Below are positions 11,377 to 24,917 of a stretch of DNA of 64,000 bases, in pieces (positions within the stretch are counted from its first letter, which is position 1; every line of letters starts with the position of its first letter). The notes under the pieces were generated by a model, which did not search any database, was not told the origin of the DNA, and saw nothing but the letters and a program-made list of their open reading frames with translations. A program made the position numbers and the translations under genes. The stretch is from contig NW_001799632.1 in NCBI RefSeq assembly GCF_000165425.1, forward strand, positions 186,001 to 250,000. The letters are read 5' to 3'. The stretch comes from Paramecium tetraurelia (taxonomy: Eukaryota > Ciliophora > Oligohymenophorea > Peniculida > Parameciidae).

Positions 11377-11726
11377 TTTACACTAAGCGTTTTTCAAATG
11401 ATGATTTTTTGTCATTCAATAATTTTTATTCATAAAATCAATACTTAAAGCATTAAGTCTTCTAATGAGAAAATCAACTTAAAATGATTGAAATCCAAAG
11501 ATAACATGTACAGGAGTGATGAGTTATTTATATTCAATAATATTCTATAAAATTTAAGGTTGGGGTTATTAATTTTGAATATTCTTAAACCAACAGATTT
11601 TATAATATGACAATTATTACAAGAATATAATGGAGTAACTCAGACAATCGAAAAAGCTATCTTAATGATTTGGTTCAGAAATGTAATTTAAATAAATCTG
11701 ATTCATTAGTATTTTATTGAATTATA
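11377..11726 (+). other. Intergenic AT-rich spacer
   Basis: 350 nt between the MGAC protein and CFAP57. It is very AT-rich with no frame of convincing composition on either strand, and presumably holds the 3' end of the first gene and the promoter of CFAP57. I see no recognisable element. Confidence 0.5.
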
Positions 11727-14700
11727 ATGTCTCAACCAGAAAATAAGTAACCGAAACCATTGAAGGAAGTCTTGGGATTGAAATATGTCTTTGGTTTTAG
11801 AGGTGACATCAAAAACTCAATCCTGTAAGGGACCCAGACAAATGTGTAGGAGAAATCAACTAAAACTAAATTCATATACCCAGCAGCAAATAATATAGTG
11901 ATTTTTGATCCCATAGCCGATAAGAATAAGTCTTAGGAAATCATATAGACAGTATTAGGTAGCAAAGGTGTTACTTGCTTAACTATTTCCCCATCCAGAA
12001 GGTAGATTCAAAATTGTATTTAGGTATATCGCATGGTCGGAAGAGAGCGATGCTGGAATTATAGTAATATTAGACTTAAACACTCGAAAAACTAAAATAT
12101 TGAGTACTACAGATTGCAAATCCCGTTATTACGTGAGTCTCGATTTTTCAAGGACAGAAGAATCCAAATATTTAGTAGCTTTAAGTGCTCCTCCAGAACA
12201 AATGTTGATTCATTGGGCCTGGGATAAATCAAAGTGTCTAGGAAGCACCATAATAAATGCTAAAGGGGATTCGATTAAATTCCATCAAGTTTTTTATCAT
12301 CCAAAAGAAGATGACTTTGTATGCGTTATGGGTAATGGAGCTATCAAACCTTATAAATTGATACCAGACAACCCTCCAAAACCAAAAGATTCTCCTTTCT
12401 AAAAGAAGAAGGAAGTAAGCATCTAACATTATTTTATAAGGAAACCCATTCTACTAATTTCCTCTCGTATTGTATCTTGAGTGATTCTAAGACTATGGTA
12501 GTAGGAACAGATAGAGGTGAGGTCCTATATTTTAATGAGAATTGCGAATTCAAACTAGTACTTTCACCACTTTAAAATTCTAATTAACAATCCATCGAAG
12601 GATTCCCAATAGAATGCATAGTCAAATATTCAAATGGGTTTATTGTTGGTGGAAGTGATTGCATGATCTACATTTATAGAAAACATGAAGGTGATCTTAA
12701 AAATCCCTATGTTCGAATTGATAAAAGAATATAAAACAAATAAATAATGGCCAAAATTACAAGTTTATGCCTTACAAATCAAGAGGGATAATCTAATCTT
12801 TGGAGTTGAATCTGGTTAAGTGTTCAGCATTCCTTTTAGTGCAGATAGAGAAGTAGCAAATGAAGATGAAATAAAATTTGATCATTTGATAGCACCATTC
12901 CACCAGTGGACCAATTACAGGCTTGGATGTTTGTACTAGAAAGTCATTAGTAGTCACTGTCTCAGATGATCGAAGTATTAGGATATGGAATTTCAATGAA
13001 TTGATATTGGAAGTGATGAAAGAATGTGAGGATACACCTTTGGCTGTAGCTATTCATCCTTCTGGATTTCATTTGATTGTTTCCTTTTCTGACAAAATTG
13101 TACTTTACAATCTATTTGAAAAAGATTTAAATTCATTTAAAGAAATTCATATCAAGAATTGTCAATAAATTAAATTTGCTCATGGAGGTCATTTATTTGC
13201 AGTCGCCAATCAGAACTTAGTTTAAATCTATCAATTCTACACAGGTGAAAATCCATAGAATTACATATTCAAATAATCCACAGGAAACATCTCCACTATT
13301 GAATGGGATATTGATGATTTAGGATTCTATACAGGAAGTGACAATGGCTTTGTACTCTATTGGAGATTGGAAGATAATTAAAATAAATTATAGTTGGCTA
13401 TGATTCAATCTCAACCTATTGAATGCATTTGTACTCCTAAAACATATGCCAATATTGAACTTTAAAAAGTGTATATAGCAGGTCCATATGACGGATAATA
13501 CTGTATCTATGAATCTCAGCATCATACCAAGATTCACAAGGAAGCAACTGAGGGCACAAAGAAGGAAATTCCTCTCTATCCCATTTAAACTGGATGTAGA
13601 GTAAGCAAAATGGCAATCTTTAATAGTGAAAAGATCATGTTATTTGCTACTTGTCAATTGGCTAACTCATCTGAATTCACTCAAAAGTAAAACATTAAAA
13701 ACATGAAATTTGAACCAGGGGGTCTCAGATTTGCCAAATATCCTCTTGCACCAGAGGAAATCATAGAAATATAACCACATATTAAAGGAATTACATAGAT
13801 GAAGGTATCCTATGATGATTCCTATGTCTTTACTGCTTCGTATGATAATTCCTTGATTATTTATGATGTTAAAGATTAGAGTTCCAAAATAGAGTTCAAA
13901 GATGGAGGATAGGCTTATGGCGTTTAGGCTTATGCTGACGAATTCTTGATGCAAAGAGATTAATATAAGAAGAAGATTGCGAAGATTGAGGATCTAAAAT
14001 AAAAGATTAAAGAACATGATATCAATTAAAAGATTAAGTAGAATATGTACACAAAAGAGAAGGATGAATTGATTAGAAAATTGGAAGAATAAATTGATTA
14101 ATTGGAAAAAAGAGAAAAAGCCAAAATACAAGAATTAGAGAACACTATCAATAAATTGGATAGTGATTTCAAAGAAGAAAAGAAATAATTATACGAAAAC
14201 CATGAAAAGAATAAAAAAACTACTGAAAATGATTTTAAATAGAAAATGGCATTGGAATCTTAAAGATTAGAGGAATTAACCAAAGAGAAATAATTGAAAC
14301 TTTAGGAATTCCAGAGATATATCAAGGAATAAAAGGATAAGAGTACAGAAACTAAAAATGAGAAGAAAAGAGAATATGAAAAGTAATTAAAAAAAGAATA
14401 AGAATTGTATGAATAATTATAAAGGGATAAGGAAGAGAATCAAAGAAGATTCATTGAGGAGAGAAATAAGCTAGAAGATGATGCAGAGAAAGAAATAGAT
14501 AAGAAGAAGGAGATTAATGAGGCTGAAATGAAGAAACTATCAGATGAATTAGATAAAGCTGAATTGGAAAAGAGAACGAAAAAGACTGAATTTGACAATG
14601 TGTAATCTACTTTAGAATAGGCTAATTCCAAAGTTAAGGAAATTATGGAAGATATTGCATAAAATCAAGAATTAAATAGATAATATCAAAAGGAGAAGGA

Positions 14701-15578
14701 GAGCCATGATAAAGAAATAAAAGAGAGAGATAAAACAATATAAGATAAATAGAAGCGTATTTATGAATTAAAGAAAAAAACATAAGAACTAGAAAAGTTT
14801 AAATTTGTCTTGGATTATAAAATAAAAGAATTGAAGAGAGATATTGGACCAAGAGAGGAGGAAATTACAAAAATGAAAGAATAAATTACTAATATGAATA
14901 CAGAAATCTTGCATTTCAAAAAAGTTAATGCAAATCTTGGTTTGATTGTAACTGATTTAAACTTGAGATAAGCAGGAATGAAACAAGAAATCGAAAATCA
15001 ATAGCAAGTTATAGAAAGCAATTCTTAATATATCAAAGCATTTGAATATGATATTTCAGAAACTCATGCACATATAAGTGTAATTAATTATTATAATTAT
15101 TTAGGATTTTAAGAGACTAAAGTCTGATATGCTGAAGTTGTTTAATAAATATGTTTAGAGTGTAGTTTCAAAGAAGAAATTTGAAAATGTAGATGTCTAA
15201 AAGGAGTTTATTAAGGAGAGAGCCCATTTAGAAACAACGAATAAAGGATTGAAGGAGAAGTTTTCCAAGAAATTGAGAGTTCACAAATAGGATAACAATA
15301 GAATTATGAGTTAAAATGTAGATCTGATTAGTGAGATTAATGATTTGAGGAGGGAGATTAAATTGTTGTAAGACGAAGAAGATTTGAAGCGTCGTTAAAT
15401 TGAGTAGATGAATGATCAACCCGAGGAGAGGGAACTTGATTAAATGATTGAAGAATAAGAAATAGAAATTAATTAATTTAGAGAGAAATTGCAATTCCTT
15501 AAAGAGGCAGTTCAATAGAGGAGATTATAATAAAATATCGGTTCTGATAGTGATCATTAGGAATTTTAATAAGAATGA
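11727..15578 (+). CDS. CFAP57: CFAP57/FAP57 (WD40 plus coiled-coil axonemal protein), with two frame breaks
   Basis: About 1258 residues once three introns (12002-12023, 12415-12440, 15080-15104) are removed. The first ~650 residues are WD-type beta-propeller units (for example [25 protein letters not shown]), opening with [12 protein letters not shown], typical of CFAP57. From about residue 735 an uninterrupted coiled coil runs nearly to the end, including [22 protein letters not shown]57 is an axonemal adaptor of inner dynein arms (family knowledge). Two places need one extra base each to be explained: near 12785-12787 (GGG) the frame moves before [10 protein letters not shown], and near 12903-12904 it moves between LIAPFH and SGPITGLD. 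Neither spot has GT...AG signals. Correcting for both, the codon total is exact. Sequence error or an early pseudogene are both possible. Confidence 0.9.
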
Positions 15579-15647
15579 AGAATTATATTTAGATATAAAA
15601 TTGTAATTAATTTACAAGCTAATAATTTTTTACATAAATTAATATTA

Positions 15648-17975
15648 ATGATTCTTAAGAGAGGTCTGAATTTCTCACGTCTCATAAAAGAAGCTACAAA
15701 ATTAATACATGGAAAACAGTATGTCGATCATTTTTGGTATTTGAAATCAAAGTATGCTATTTTTATCACAATAGTCCAGAGTCACTCCAACCTCTTATAG
15801 ATAATGAAACATAAATAAAAAACACATTTTACGAGCAACCTTAAATAAAAGAAATATTTAATGATTATTATTAAGTATCTTATGGCAGAAAAGATGGACG
15901 GACTCATGATATCCCTGAATTATATGACGAATATGAATATAATGGAAGATTTGCGTATTTTGATACAGGCAATGATTATTAGATAATTGAAAGATCTCTA
16001 AAAGGAGGCGAGAAAGAAGTTGTTTTAGATTTAAAAAAAATATCATTTTTGAAATAATATCATGCAACAATGAAGTTAACAAAGTTAAAGATTTCTGATG
16101 ATCATAAATTAATAGCATTTGGAGTTGATTTGTTAAATAATGAGGATATAATTTGGTTAATGAAGTACATAGACGATGACAAAGCGTTTAGAACAAAGTT
16201 GTTTGATTGTTTTGATGCAGCTTTTACTAAGGATAATACGCATTTAGTATATACCTAATATGATGATAAATTCAGACCATATAGATTGATGTTACATAAG
16301 TTGGGAACAACTCAGGAGGAAGATGAGTTGTTATTTGAAGAGAAGGATGAACAATTTTATTTAGATTTACAACAAACTAAAGATGGAAAATATTTTGTTT
16401 TGTTAAGTTAGACAAAGTAAAGCAACGAAGTGATTTTGATAGATCGTGAGGATCCTAAGAAATAGTAACTCTTGTTTTCGAGAAAGGAAAATGCAATAAA
16501 CTTAGTTCATCATCATGAAGAACATGGGTTATACATTTTGACTAATAAGAATTCTTATGATTATAAAGTATTAAAACAAGAAGGGGATAAGTTTGTAGAT
16601 TTCTATTGTCCTTAATAAGGAGAAGTATTGCAAGAGGTAGACCTATTTCATAAGCATTTGGTGTTATACTTCACTAAGGAAAGTGAAAGCTTTATTAAGG
16701 TAATTTCTTTGCAAGATAAGGAAATTTATAATTTGTTTATTCCGCCTTCCTTGGTCTATACAAATCATCAATAGAACAAAAAGAATTTATTGAGAAGCAT
16801 TTACGATAGAGTAATAAAGAAAGATAAATCTCAATATTTCTTGAATTAGAAAGTTTAAAATGAAGTATTAGGAGCCACAATAGAACCTGGAGTGAATCAT
16901 AATTACAAAAGTGATGCCTTCTAGTTTCATCTTAGCACACCATTGGTGTATGATTAAGTTTACTAATACGATTTATCCAAAAGATAACTATCTAAGCTTT
17001 AAGATGCTAACCTAACAGGTAAGCCATTCAAAAGAGAAGAGTTTACTTGCACTAGGTATTATGCCCCCAGTAAAGATGGCACTGAAATTCCAATCACTTT
17101 AGTGCATCACAAAGATTTGTAAAAGAACAGACAAAACAAATTGCTTTTGCATTCTTATGGCGCTTATGGTGTTCCATAGGAAATACCTTTCAATATTGTT
17201 TACCTAAATGCATTAGAAAAGGGATGGACATTAGCATACGCACATATTAGAGGAGGCAATGAAAGGGGACAAGATTGGCATAGATAAGCCATTTAGGAAA
17301 ATAAATTAAAAAGCATAGAAGATCTACTTGGATGTGCTTCGTATTTGATAGCCGAAGGATATACTCATCCCTCATTATTATGTGGATTAGGAGCATCTGC
17401 TGGAGCAACTACTTTGGGAGCAGCTATCAATATGAGACCAGATCTTTGGAAATGTGCCATATTGCTCTCACCTTTTTTGGATGTCCTAGGGTCCTTATTG
17501 GATGAAAGTCTACCCTTAACAAAATCTGATTATTTGGAATTTGGTAATCCAAACGATAAAAAAATCTTTGATACTATCCTGAGTTACTCTCCTTATGAAA
17601 ATCTAAAAAAATAAGTTTATCCTGCAATTTATATCAGTGCTGGTACTGGAGATTTCAGAGCTCCTTTATGGAATGTATTGAAATACACAGAAAAGTTGAA
17701 ATAGATAGCTGTTTAATCCAAAAAGGTTGAAACCATTGGAGATCATCCTCTTATTATTGACATTAGTGAAGGTGGACATTATGGAGGGGCTGGAGTAATT
17801 ATTTACACACTATATATAGGCATAATCAGTAATTGAGGAGCGAACCAGATATATGACATTTCTGGATTATTATGTTGGCATTGGTAATAAGGAAATAACA
17901 AAGAAGAGTCTTACTTAAGATATTGACGAGTCTATATAATTAGCAGATGAGGAGGACAAGATTTAGAAATAGTGA
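15648..17975 (+). CDS. Oligopeptidase B-like serine peptidase (S9 family)
   Basis: 759 residues, two introns (15752-15774 and 17795-17819), exact codon total. The N-terminal ~400 residues form the beta-propeller that gates substrate entry, starting with the family-typical HFWYLK...SPESLQPLIDNE and YYQVSYGRKDGRTHDIPELYD. The C-terminal alpha/beta hydrolase domain has HSYGAYG, AHIRGGNERGQDWH, the nucleophile Ser near residue 576 in LGASAGA, the Asp in AGTGDFRAPLWN, and the His in EGGHYGGA. The triad is therefore complete. The nucleophile elbow is GASAGA where the family usually has GxSxGG, a mild departure. Such enzymes cut small peptides after basic residues, usually in the cytosol. The spacer from CFAP57 is 69 nt. 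Confidence 0.92.
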
Positions 17976-18008
17976 AACATGTTTTATATATATATTATAA
18001 TAATTAAG

Positions 18009-20253
18009 ATGAAAGTTTCATTATAAGATTTCGGTTTTCATTAACCAAATGCACCAGAAATCAATACGCCGAGATCCCTTGAGGCTTGTCGAAGGGAAGG
18101 AATTTAACCTAATGAAATTGTCAAGATTCCATTTGAAGAGTTTCAAAAGAGATATAAAATGAAAAACTTAGATCATAAGGGAGTAGAACAATTTTACAAG
18201 CATTACGAAGAAAGAAGAGAAAAGAAATTTGAAGAACTTATCAAATAGAGACATATTGTGCTTGAAGATGAAAAAACTGGTACTCTACTTTATATTTATC
18301 TGAAGGGACATGGGGTTCTGATGGGTTGTCTAAGAGTAAAGTGATATCAAAATATGGTTAATAAGAAACGTCCTCATTGGTTGAGAAGGAAAAGCAATAA
18401 TTAGAGAAAATTAAAAAGAAGTAGTAGAAAGAAATTGAGGGAATGCTTGAATATGAATTGAAAATGCAAGAAATACGCTTAGAGAATGAAAAGAAGCAAG
18501 CTGATGAAATTGCCAAATAATAATAAAGGGATCTTGAGTTATAAAAGAAGAGAGCCGAGTAGGAAGAATAAAGAAGGCAAAAGGAGTTAGAGAAATAATA
18601 AAAAAGAGAGTAGGAGGAAGAGTTACAAAGGTAAAAATTAAAGGAAATGGAAGTGAAGGAAAAAGAACGATTGAAATTAGAAGAACTGAAATAAAAAGAA
18701 AGAGAAGAGGAGGCAAAGAAAAAAGATGAAGAACGAAAGGCTATTTAAGAAAAATTAAGAAAATAAAATGAGGAGAATTAAAAAATCTAATAAGAATTGT
18801 TAGAAAAAAGAAAATAGGATATGGAACTCAAAGCAGAATAAAGAAGAAAGGCGTTAGAAGAATAAAAATAAAAAAAAAAATAAGAAGCAGAATAAATCAG
18901 ATTATAAAATGAAGAAAGAATCTAATAAGCCAAGCAAAGAAATGAAACTGAACTCTAAAAATTAAAAGATGTATATTTTAATAAATGATATCTATAGGAC
19001 TTTGATAGAAAAATAAAATTAAGTGAAATCAAATAAAAACAATATGAAGAAGAAAAATAAAAGAAGTATGAACAGTAAAGAAAAGAGGCAGAAAAACATT
19101 CTGAATTATTTTAAAAGGTTATTGAATAAAATAATCTTATGGAATAAGAAAAGAAGAATCAATATTTAAAGAAAATACAAGAAGCAGAAGAAAGAAGAAA
19201 ATATATTGAGGAAGAATTAGAAAAAGAAAAAGAATTGAAAAGATAACAAGAAAAAGAAAAAGAATAATAAAGAAAATAAGTTCTTTTATAAAATGAAGAA
19301 AATAACAAATAAAAAATAGGGGATTTAGTTAAGAAGATAAATGAAAAAGAGGAGATACTAAACAAAATTTAAGAGGAAAGGAATGAATAACTTCAAGATA
19401 GAAAAACTATGGATATATTGAAAAGGTTTGATAAAAGAGAGAATGTAGAAAGAATTATGAGAAAATAGGAGTATGATAAATAAAAATTATAAGAAAAAAT
19501 TGTTGAAAAAATGTAAAGAGCAGACAAGTTATCAGAAGATCTTGATTAATTGTTGTCTTAAAGACATAATTTAAGAAGAGAAATTGAAAAATAAAAAAGG
19601 GAAGTTATGATGAAATTTGAAAAAGTTAGAGAAGGCAAGCTTCCTCCAACTGAAATTTAAAAATAATTAGGTATGACTGAAACAGATGCAAAACTTACTA
19701 ATTAAACTAATCCCTATCGTACTTTTTCATCCACTAGACCTAAAACTAATTAAGCTAAAGAAAGACCTGATAAATTACAATCTGTTAGACCAGCTAAGAT
19801 ATAATCTGCTAAGCCTGAACCAATCAAAGTAAAAGACAAAGTCGATCTTAAAACAACATAGCCTATTTTTGAGTAGTTGGGTAATTTAATATATCAAATT
19901 TAGCCAATAAAACTACGCCTAAATTCCATAAGAAAATGGATGCAAAGAAGAAATCTGAACCCAGTAGACCAGAACCCCCTAGTCCTTAAATTCTCATATT
20001 CCTAAATAAAATGGTTTAAAAACATAATTAAGATATGATGAGGTTATTAATGGAAGAACATGCAAATGAAAATTTAAGAGATGAAAAGTTAAATTAAGTT
20101 AAAGGTGAAGAGAAGGCCAAGCTTGAAAAAGAATATGCTTTGGAAAGAGTTAAAGCTTAACTCAAAATTGAAAAGTTAAAATAAACATAGGATTCAGAGC
20201 AAAATTAATACAAACTCACCCATAACATTTTTGAAATTGATATTATTAGATGA
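18009..20253 (+). CDS. CCDC177-like long coiled-coil protein
   Basis: 731 residues, two introns (18280-18305, 19881-19903), exact codon total. The N-terminal ~60 residues contain NTPRSLEACRREGIQPNEI, resembling the S-P-R-S-x-E-A-C...G-x-x-P-x-E-L motif of CCDC177/DUF4659 proteins. Then KGVEQFYKHYEERREKK begins an almost pure Glu/Lys/Gln/Arg helix of ~500 residues. The tail is basic and Pro/Ser/Thr-rich (SAKPEPIKVK, SEPSRPEPPSPQ), followed by another short coil. Coiled-coil composition gives false homology easily, so the family call depends on the N-terminal motif only. A cytoskeletal or ciliary role is plausible. It starts 33 nt after the peptidase stop. Confidence 0.75.
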
Positions 20254-21004
20254 AATAACTTGTTTATGATTATATTCAAATTTGATATTATTTTGCTATC
20301 TTATTTAGAATCATCATATATATTTTTGCGACATTGATTATATTTATAGTATTTATTTTAGCTTGCCCATAATGTTAGATTGGAATTCAAACCAAAGCTA
20401 TAGCATAGATTGAAAATTTATTATCAGAAAATATTTCTCCATCTCATCTACATTTTTCATCAATAAACTGCGATTTCATATCGACAGGATGACATATTTT
20501 GTGGTTTAACATTGTCTTCTCTTAATTCTGGATTATTTTCAGAACTTAAGAGAAATTTTTCAATTATTTTCATATGAAGCTAAAAGTTCCTTTAAGTATA
20601 TTAGAATATTATGAGAATATTTTTTTATATTTTAATATAATTAATATAAATGTATTCATATAATTATAATTAATTAAATAATAATAAATATATATGATAA
20701 TAAGGAGCATTTACCTTGTAAAAAATACGAACTATTTTTTTTTATAATTTTTATTTTCACCATGAAAATTTTTAAAGTTAATTATAAATTATGGTTATTA
20801 TAGTCATCCACCAATAAGAGTCAAATAATTATAGCAAAAAAAAGCAAAATATGATTTTTAATTTTTTTTCATTTAATTAAATTTATAGCTAATTTGATTA
20901 TTTAATAGGAAGTATTAATTTATCTAAAAATTAAAAAAAAAGAATTTGATGAATTAATCTGACTACTTATTGAATTAATATAAGTTTATTAAAAACAAAT
21001 AATA
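20254..21004. other. AT-rich gene-poor stretch
   Basis: 751 nt between convergent genes. Most of it, especially 20600-21000, is low-complexity A/T. On the minus strand 20573-20460 holds a 37-codon frame starting MKIIEKFLLSSENNPELRED with plausible coding composition, but it has no support beyond that and could be a remnant. No other feature was seen. Confidence 0.4.
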
Positions 21005-24000
21005 TCAAATCATATTTGGTTATTCAAAGATTAAAAACTTAAAGTCATCAATGTCTGATGATTTTTTTTAATCATTTGCTATGACTTTCCTTATCATCTT
21101 CTTTTTCTTCTAATGCAATAAATTAATTTTTTCTTCAATTGTATTTGCACACAGAAATCTAATTACATTAACTTATTTCTTCTATCCGATTCTATCAGCT
21201 CTCCCGATGGCTTGATCTTCAATGGCAGGCTAAAGATAAAAATAGATGAATACATTCCACCATGGATCAACCAAGAAAACATGATTGGCCATTGTTAAAT
21301 TTAATCCAGTGGACGTGGCCCTCAAAGATAATATTAAAGCTGTAAAGGCAGGATGCTATTCGAATGATTGAATAACTTTATTTCTTTGTTCTACAGACAT
21401 AGCTCCTGTAACTACTTAACACCATATCTCTTCTTCTTGAAACTTTTCTTCAAGTAATCTAATCATATCTATCCATTAGGTGAAGATTAGACACTTTTCT
21501 CTTTTGAGTTGTACCTTTTTTGTTTCATTAACAACAGCAAGCATTTTACTACTAGGTCCCCACTTTGTTTCTTTGATTTCTTAAACTTCTGTAGAATTAC
21601 TCTAAACACTCATAATGTCTTTCAAGGATAATCTTTTAGAACAGGTTGGACATTCCCCAATGGTTTCAATAACTTCTTTAAAACAACTAAAATGTATAAA
21701 TAAATGATACTTATGACAATAGACATGCCCACATATAGAGATATCAAATGTAGTGATTCCATCTTCAGAACAGAGTGTGCAATCATTTAAATTTCCTCTT
21801 TATATTAGATCTATCAATTGTTATCGTTATTTCTCTGAAATTTCTTAATCGCTTGATTTTTATTTGGCAAAAAAGTTTTCGATGCAATATTTAATTTCAT
21901 CAATAGAATTTGTATCTAAATTAATCCCTTTTAAGGCTATTGAGGGATGATCACAAGTCATTCTTAATTTATTTATAATTTGAAAGATATGGACAAATTA
22001 TCTGCTTTTTTCAGAATTTAAATAAACTTTGAACAATTATTAAGTTCCCTCGAAAAATTTATCGTAAAGTGCTCTTTCCTTGTTTTCTAGTTTAACCCAA
22101 CAGATGGATTCATTTATTTATAATAAATTTTGATTGTTTAACTATTATTTGGTTCTTCTTAGAATGATTGGTTTGATTATCTCTCCCAAGATGCATTGTT
22201 GTTCCTCCTCGTTTTCTTCTTTGTTGATATACGCATTCCACCAATAACTATTATGATAAATAAATATAATACTATTCACCAAAGGTTTCCACTCTCAAAA
22301 ACGATAACAGACTAAACAAATCGTCATGTTTGTTTTAAATGGGAGTACCAGTCAAACACCATCTGCATTCACTCTTCAAAGCCATAGCACTTCTTGTTTA
22401 TAGAGTGCTCTTAGTTTTTATGTTATGAGCTTCATCTAGGATGACTCTATAATATGTAAAGTCAAATATATTGGTGACCTTTCCTTGAGGGTTTTTCTTT
22501 GTTTTTGTTCCACATTCGTAATCATTTTAACTTATTTCTATAGGCTCTCCAAAGTATTAAGATTTTTCAGATTTCGATTATTTTAAGTCAAAAATAGATT
22601 TGAATTCTTCACTCTAATCGTTGTTCTAACAGAAATCTTGAGAATCTAATTCAATTTCAAAACTATCATTTAAGATTTAAGTGTCATTACTAATTTTTGA
22701 TTCTTTTAGATCTTTTGGATCCTTAGTTTCTTTATTGTCTTTAGAGTCATTATCAGGTTTCGTCCTTACTCTTTATTATATTTCATTATCTTCTAATCCA
22801 TTGTCTTTAAGCCAATTAGAATAATTCTATGCTACAACTGTATAAGTAGTCAAAATAACATCATAATTAGAGAAAACAACCTTCTTATTTCTATTCGAAA
22901 TCTTATAGAATACCAAAACCTAAAGACTATTAGGTAAAGAGTGTTTTTTGATTTCAGCTTCCCATTATAATAAAACAGATTTAGGAACAATGATTAATGT
23001 AACTCTTCCTTTTTTTTAGGTTTGCAAAATCAAAGCCAAAGTCATGATAGTTTTACCTAATCCCATTTCATCTGCAAGAATTCCTCCCTTGGTTAAATTA
23101 TAAGATTAAAATTCATCGGTGATTTTTCCAGTAAAGGTATTCATATATAATTTTTTACCATTCTCTAAAAGAACCTCCTCCCATAACGGAGACAATTACC
23201 ATTAACTGTTATCTTTGGCATCTTAATTTTTTGGATTAGATATTATGCCTTCTCTCCATAACATCCAAGTTAAGGCTTATTTCTAATGTTGTTTCAATTC
23301 GCAAACCATAGTTTTAGGTTTAGGGTGTTCATACAATTCTTAATCTTTACTATTTAAAAATGAATTAATTTCATTTTCATTGATTTCTTCAGACAATTTT
23401 AATTTCCCTGTACAAAAATCTATCATCTTTTAGACTTGTTCTCTTCTATTGACGTCCAACTACTTTAATTATTGCTAATATTTTTGACAATCACATAAAT
23501 TCCCTGAAGAAATCTATAATTCAAAGTATTCTTTGTCTTTCTTATGAGTGATCCCTCCCACAATGACCTGGATGAATGGGTTTTAAACTTCTTTGTATAA
23601 TGATGAATTTTCAGCATTAAGTGATGGGAATGTCTTGACACTCAATTATTCAATATTATCCACTTTGTATCTCAATTCATTAAGCTTATCAATACTCGGT
23701 TGATGAGTATGAAATCCCTGACAAAGTGATTGGTAAGTGCAACTCAATTTGAGAAACAACAACTCAAAACAATACTTCTAATAATTCTATTGTTTTGGTT
23801 CAGGGACATGTTTAGTCGATGTAGATATAAACTTCTGTATTTCTAGCAATAGGGTATTCATGTATTTTTTAAAGTATACATTCTAGTAAATAGGTACATC
23901 CTATTGGACTGGAGCAAATTAGGACTCTTCATTAGTGTAATATTTATTTTTTGATAAAAACAAGCAGGAACTTTTAAAGTCTTTCAGAGAATATAATTTA

Positions 24001-24764
24001 TTAGAAAAAGCTGAATTTTACAATGAATTCCTATAGTATTCATTATTTGTAATGATGACTCTTGCAAAATCCTTGAAAGTTAAATCAAGTCTAAGAGGTT
24101 ATCCCATTTGAAGGGAATGAAATTTCTCCAATTAAGTAAAAAATATCTTAACGTACTTGTCTGATTTGATCATTGCTGGTATTGTTCTTTAGAGATTTAG
24201 CAAATCGAATAGGAGCAGAAGTGATAAACGAGCAAAGTATTGTAAGTCTACATTGAGATCCTCTTCTGATTCGGCATATGAAAATCTTTCCCTGCTCACG
24301 AAGCCGTCTTAGAATGCCTTTTGATTGAATTTGGATAGATCAAATTAATCAGTTAAAGCATTCTATTTCAAATATACGTCTAGTCTGATTTATCTTAAAT
24401 TGTCTGGGTATTTGAAATTCACATGTCTTGCAATTACCTTAACATAATCTACTGTTAATAAAAACCACCAGATTTCATCATAGCAATGAGAAATTCTTCC
24501 ATTGATTTATAATGGTTTGTAATGAACCTGTTTTCCAATCTTTTTTTATTTCAGAACCAAAGTTGATTATCTGAAATGCTTGGTCTTAGTTACAATGTAT
24601 GTTGATATATTTTCATTTTTTAATGAGCCAATAGGAGTGCTAAAGTCAATCAATTGAGGACATAGAAATGCTTTGTCATTTGGATCCAATTCAATATAGG
24701 AATTAGGTTCATAATAGTATGGTGCCAGTAAACTTCCTAAATAATACTTGGATTCTTTCTTCAT
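21005..24764 (-). CDS. SNF2-family ATPase with RING finger (Rad5/Rad16/SHPRH type)
   Basis: About 1200 residues on the minus strand. The start is taken as ATG 24764 ([20 protein letters not shown]). Motif I/Ia reads [20 protein letters not shown] near 23050. The DEAH-type box is ILDEAHNIK, split by no intron, near 22430, followed by CLTGTPIQN and ILRRTK. A C3HC4 RING finger lies between helicase lobes near 21620-21800: CGHVYCHNCFKE...[11 protein letters not shown], with a 24-nt intron inside it. The last helicase motif is [19 protein letters not shown], then a basic tail. This layout (SNF2 lobe 1, RING, lobe 2) is that of Rad5, Rad16, HLTF and SHPRH, which combine DNA translocation with ubiquitin ligation in repair. 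I did not see a HIRAN or linker-histone domain, so the subfamily is open. Not every intron was resolved. Confidence 0.88.
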
Positions 24765-24917
24765 CTGTTAATAAAAATTTAAGGAGGGTAAGATGAATTG
24801 TTTAGTATAAACATCATTATCCTGTTATTTTTTTTCTGTTTTACACACAAATAAAATATCAACTATAATAGTAAGCTTTAAAATAAGTAATTTATATTAA
24901 AATAATATTAATATTAA

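Noticed and set aside
20640-20960. AT-rich runs considered as a telomere-addition site or origin.
   Set aside because: No telomeric repeat or recognisable origin motif was seen, only low-complexity A/T.
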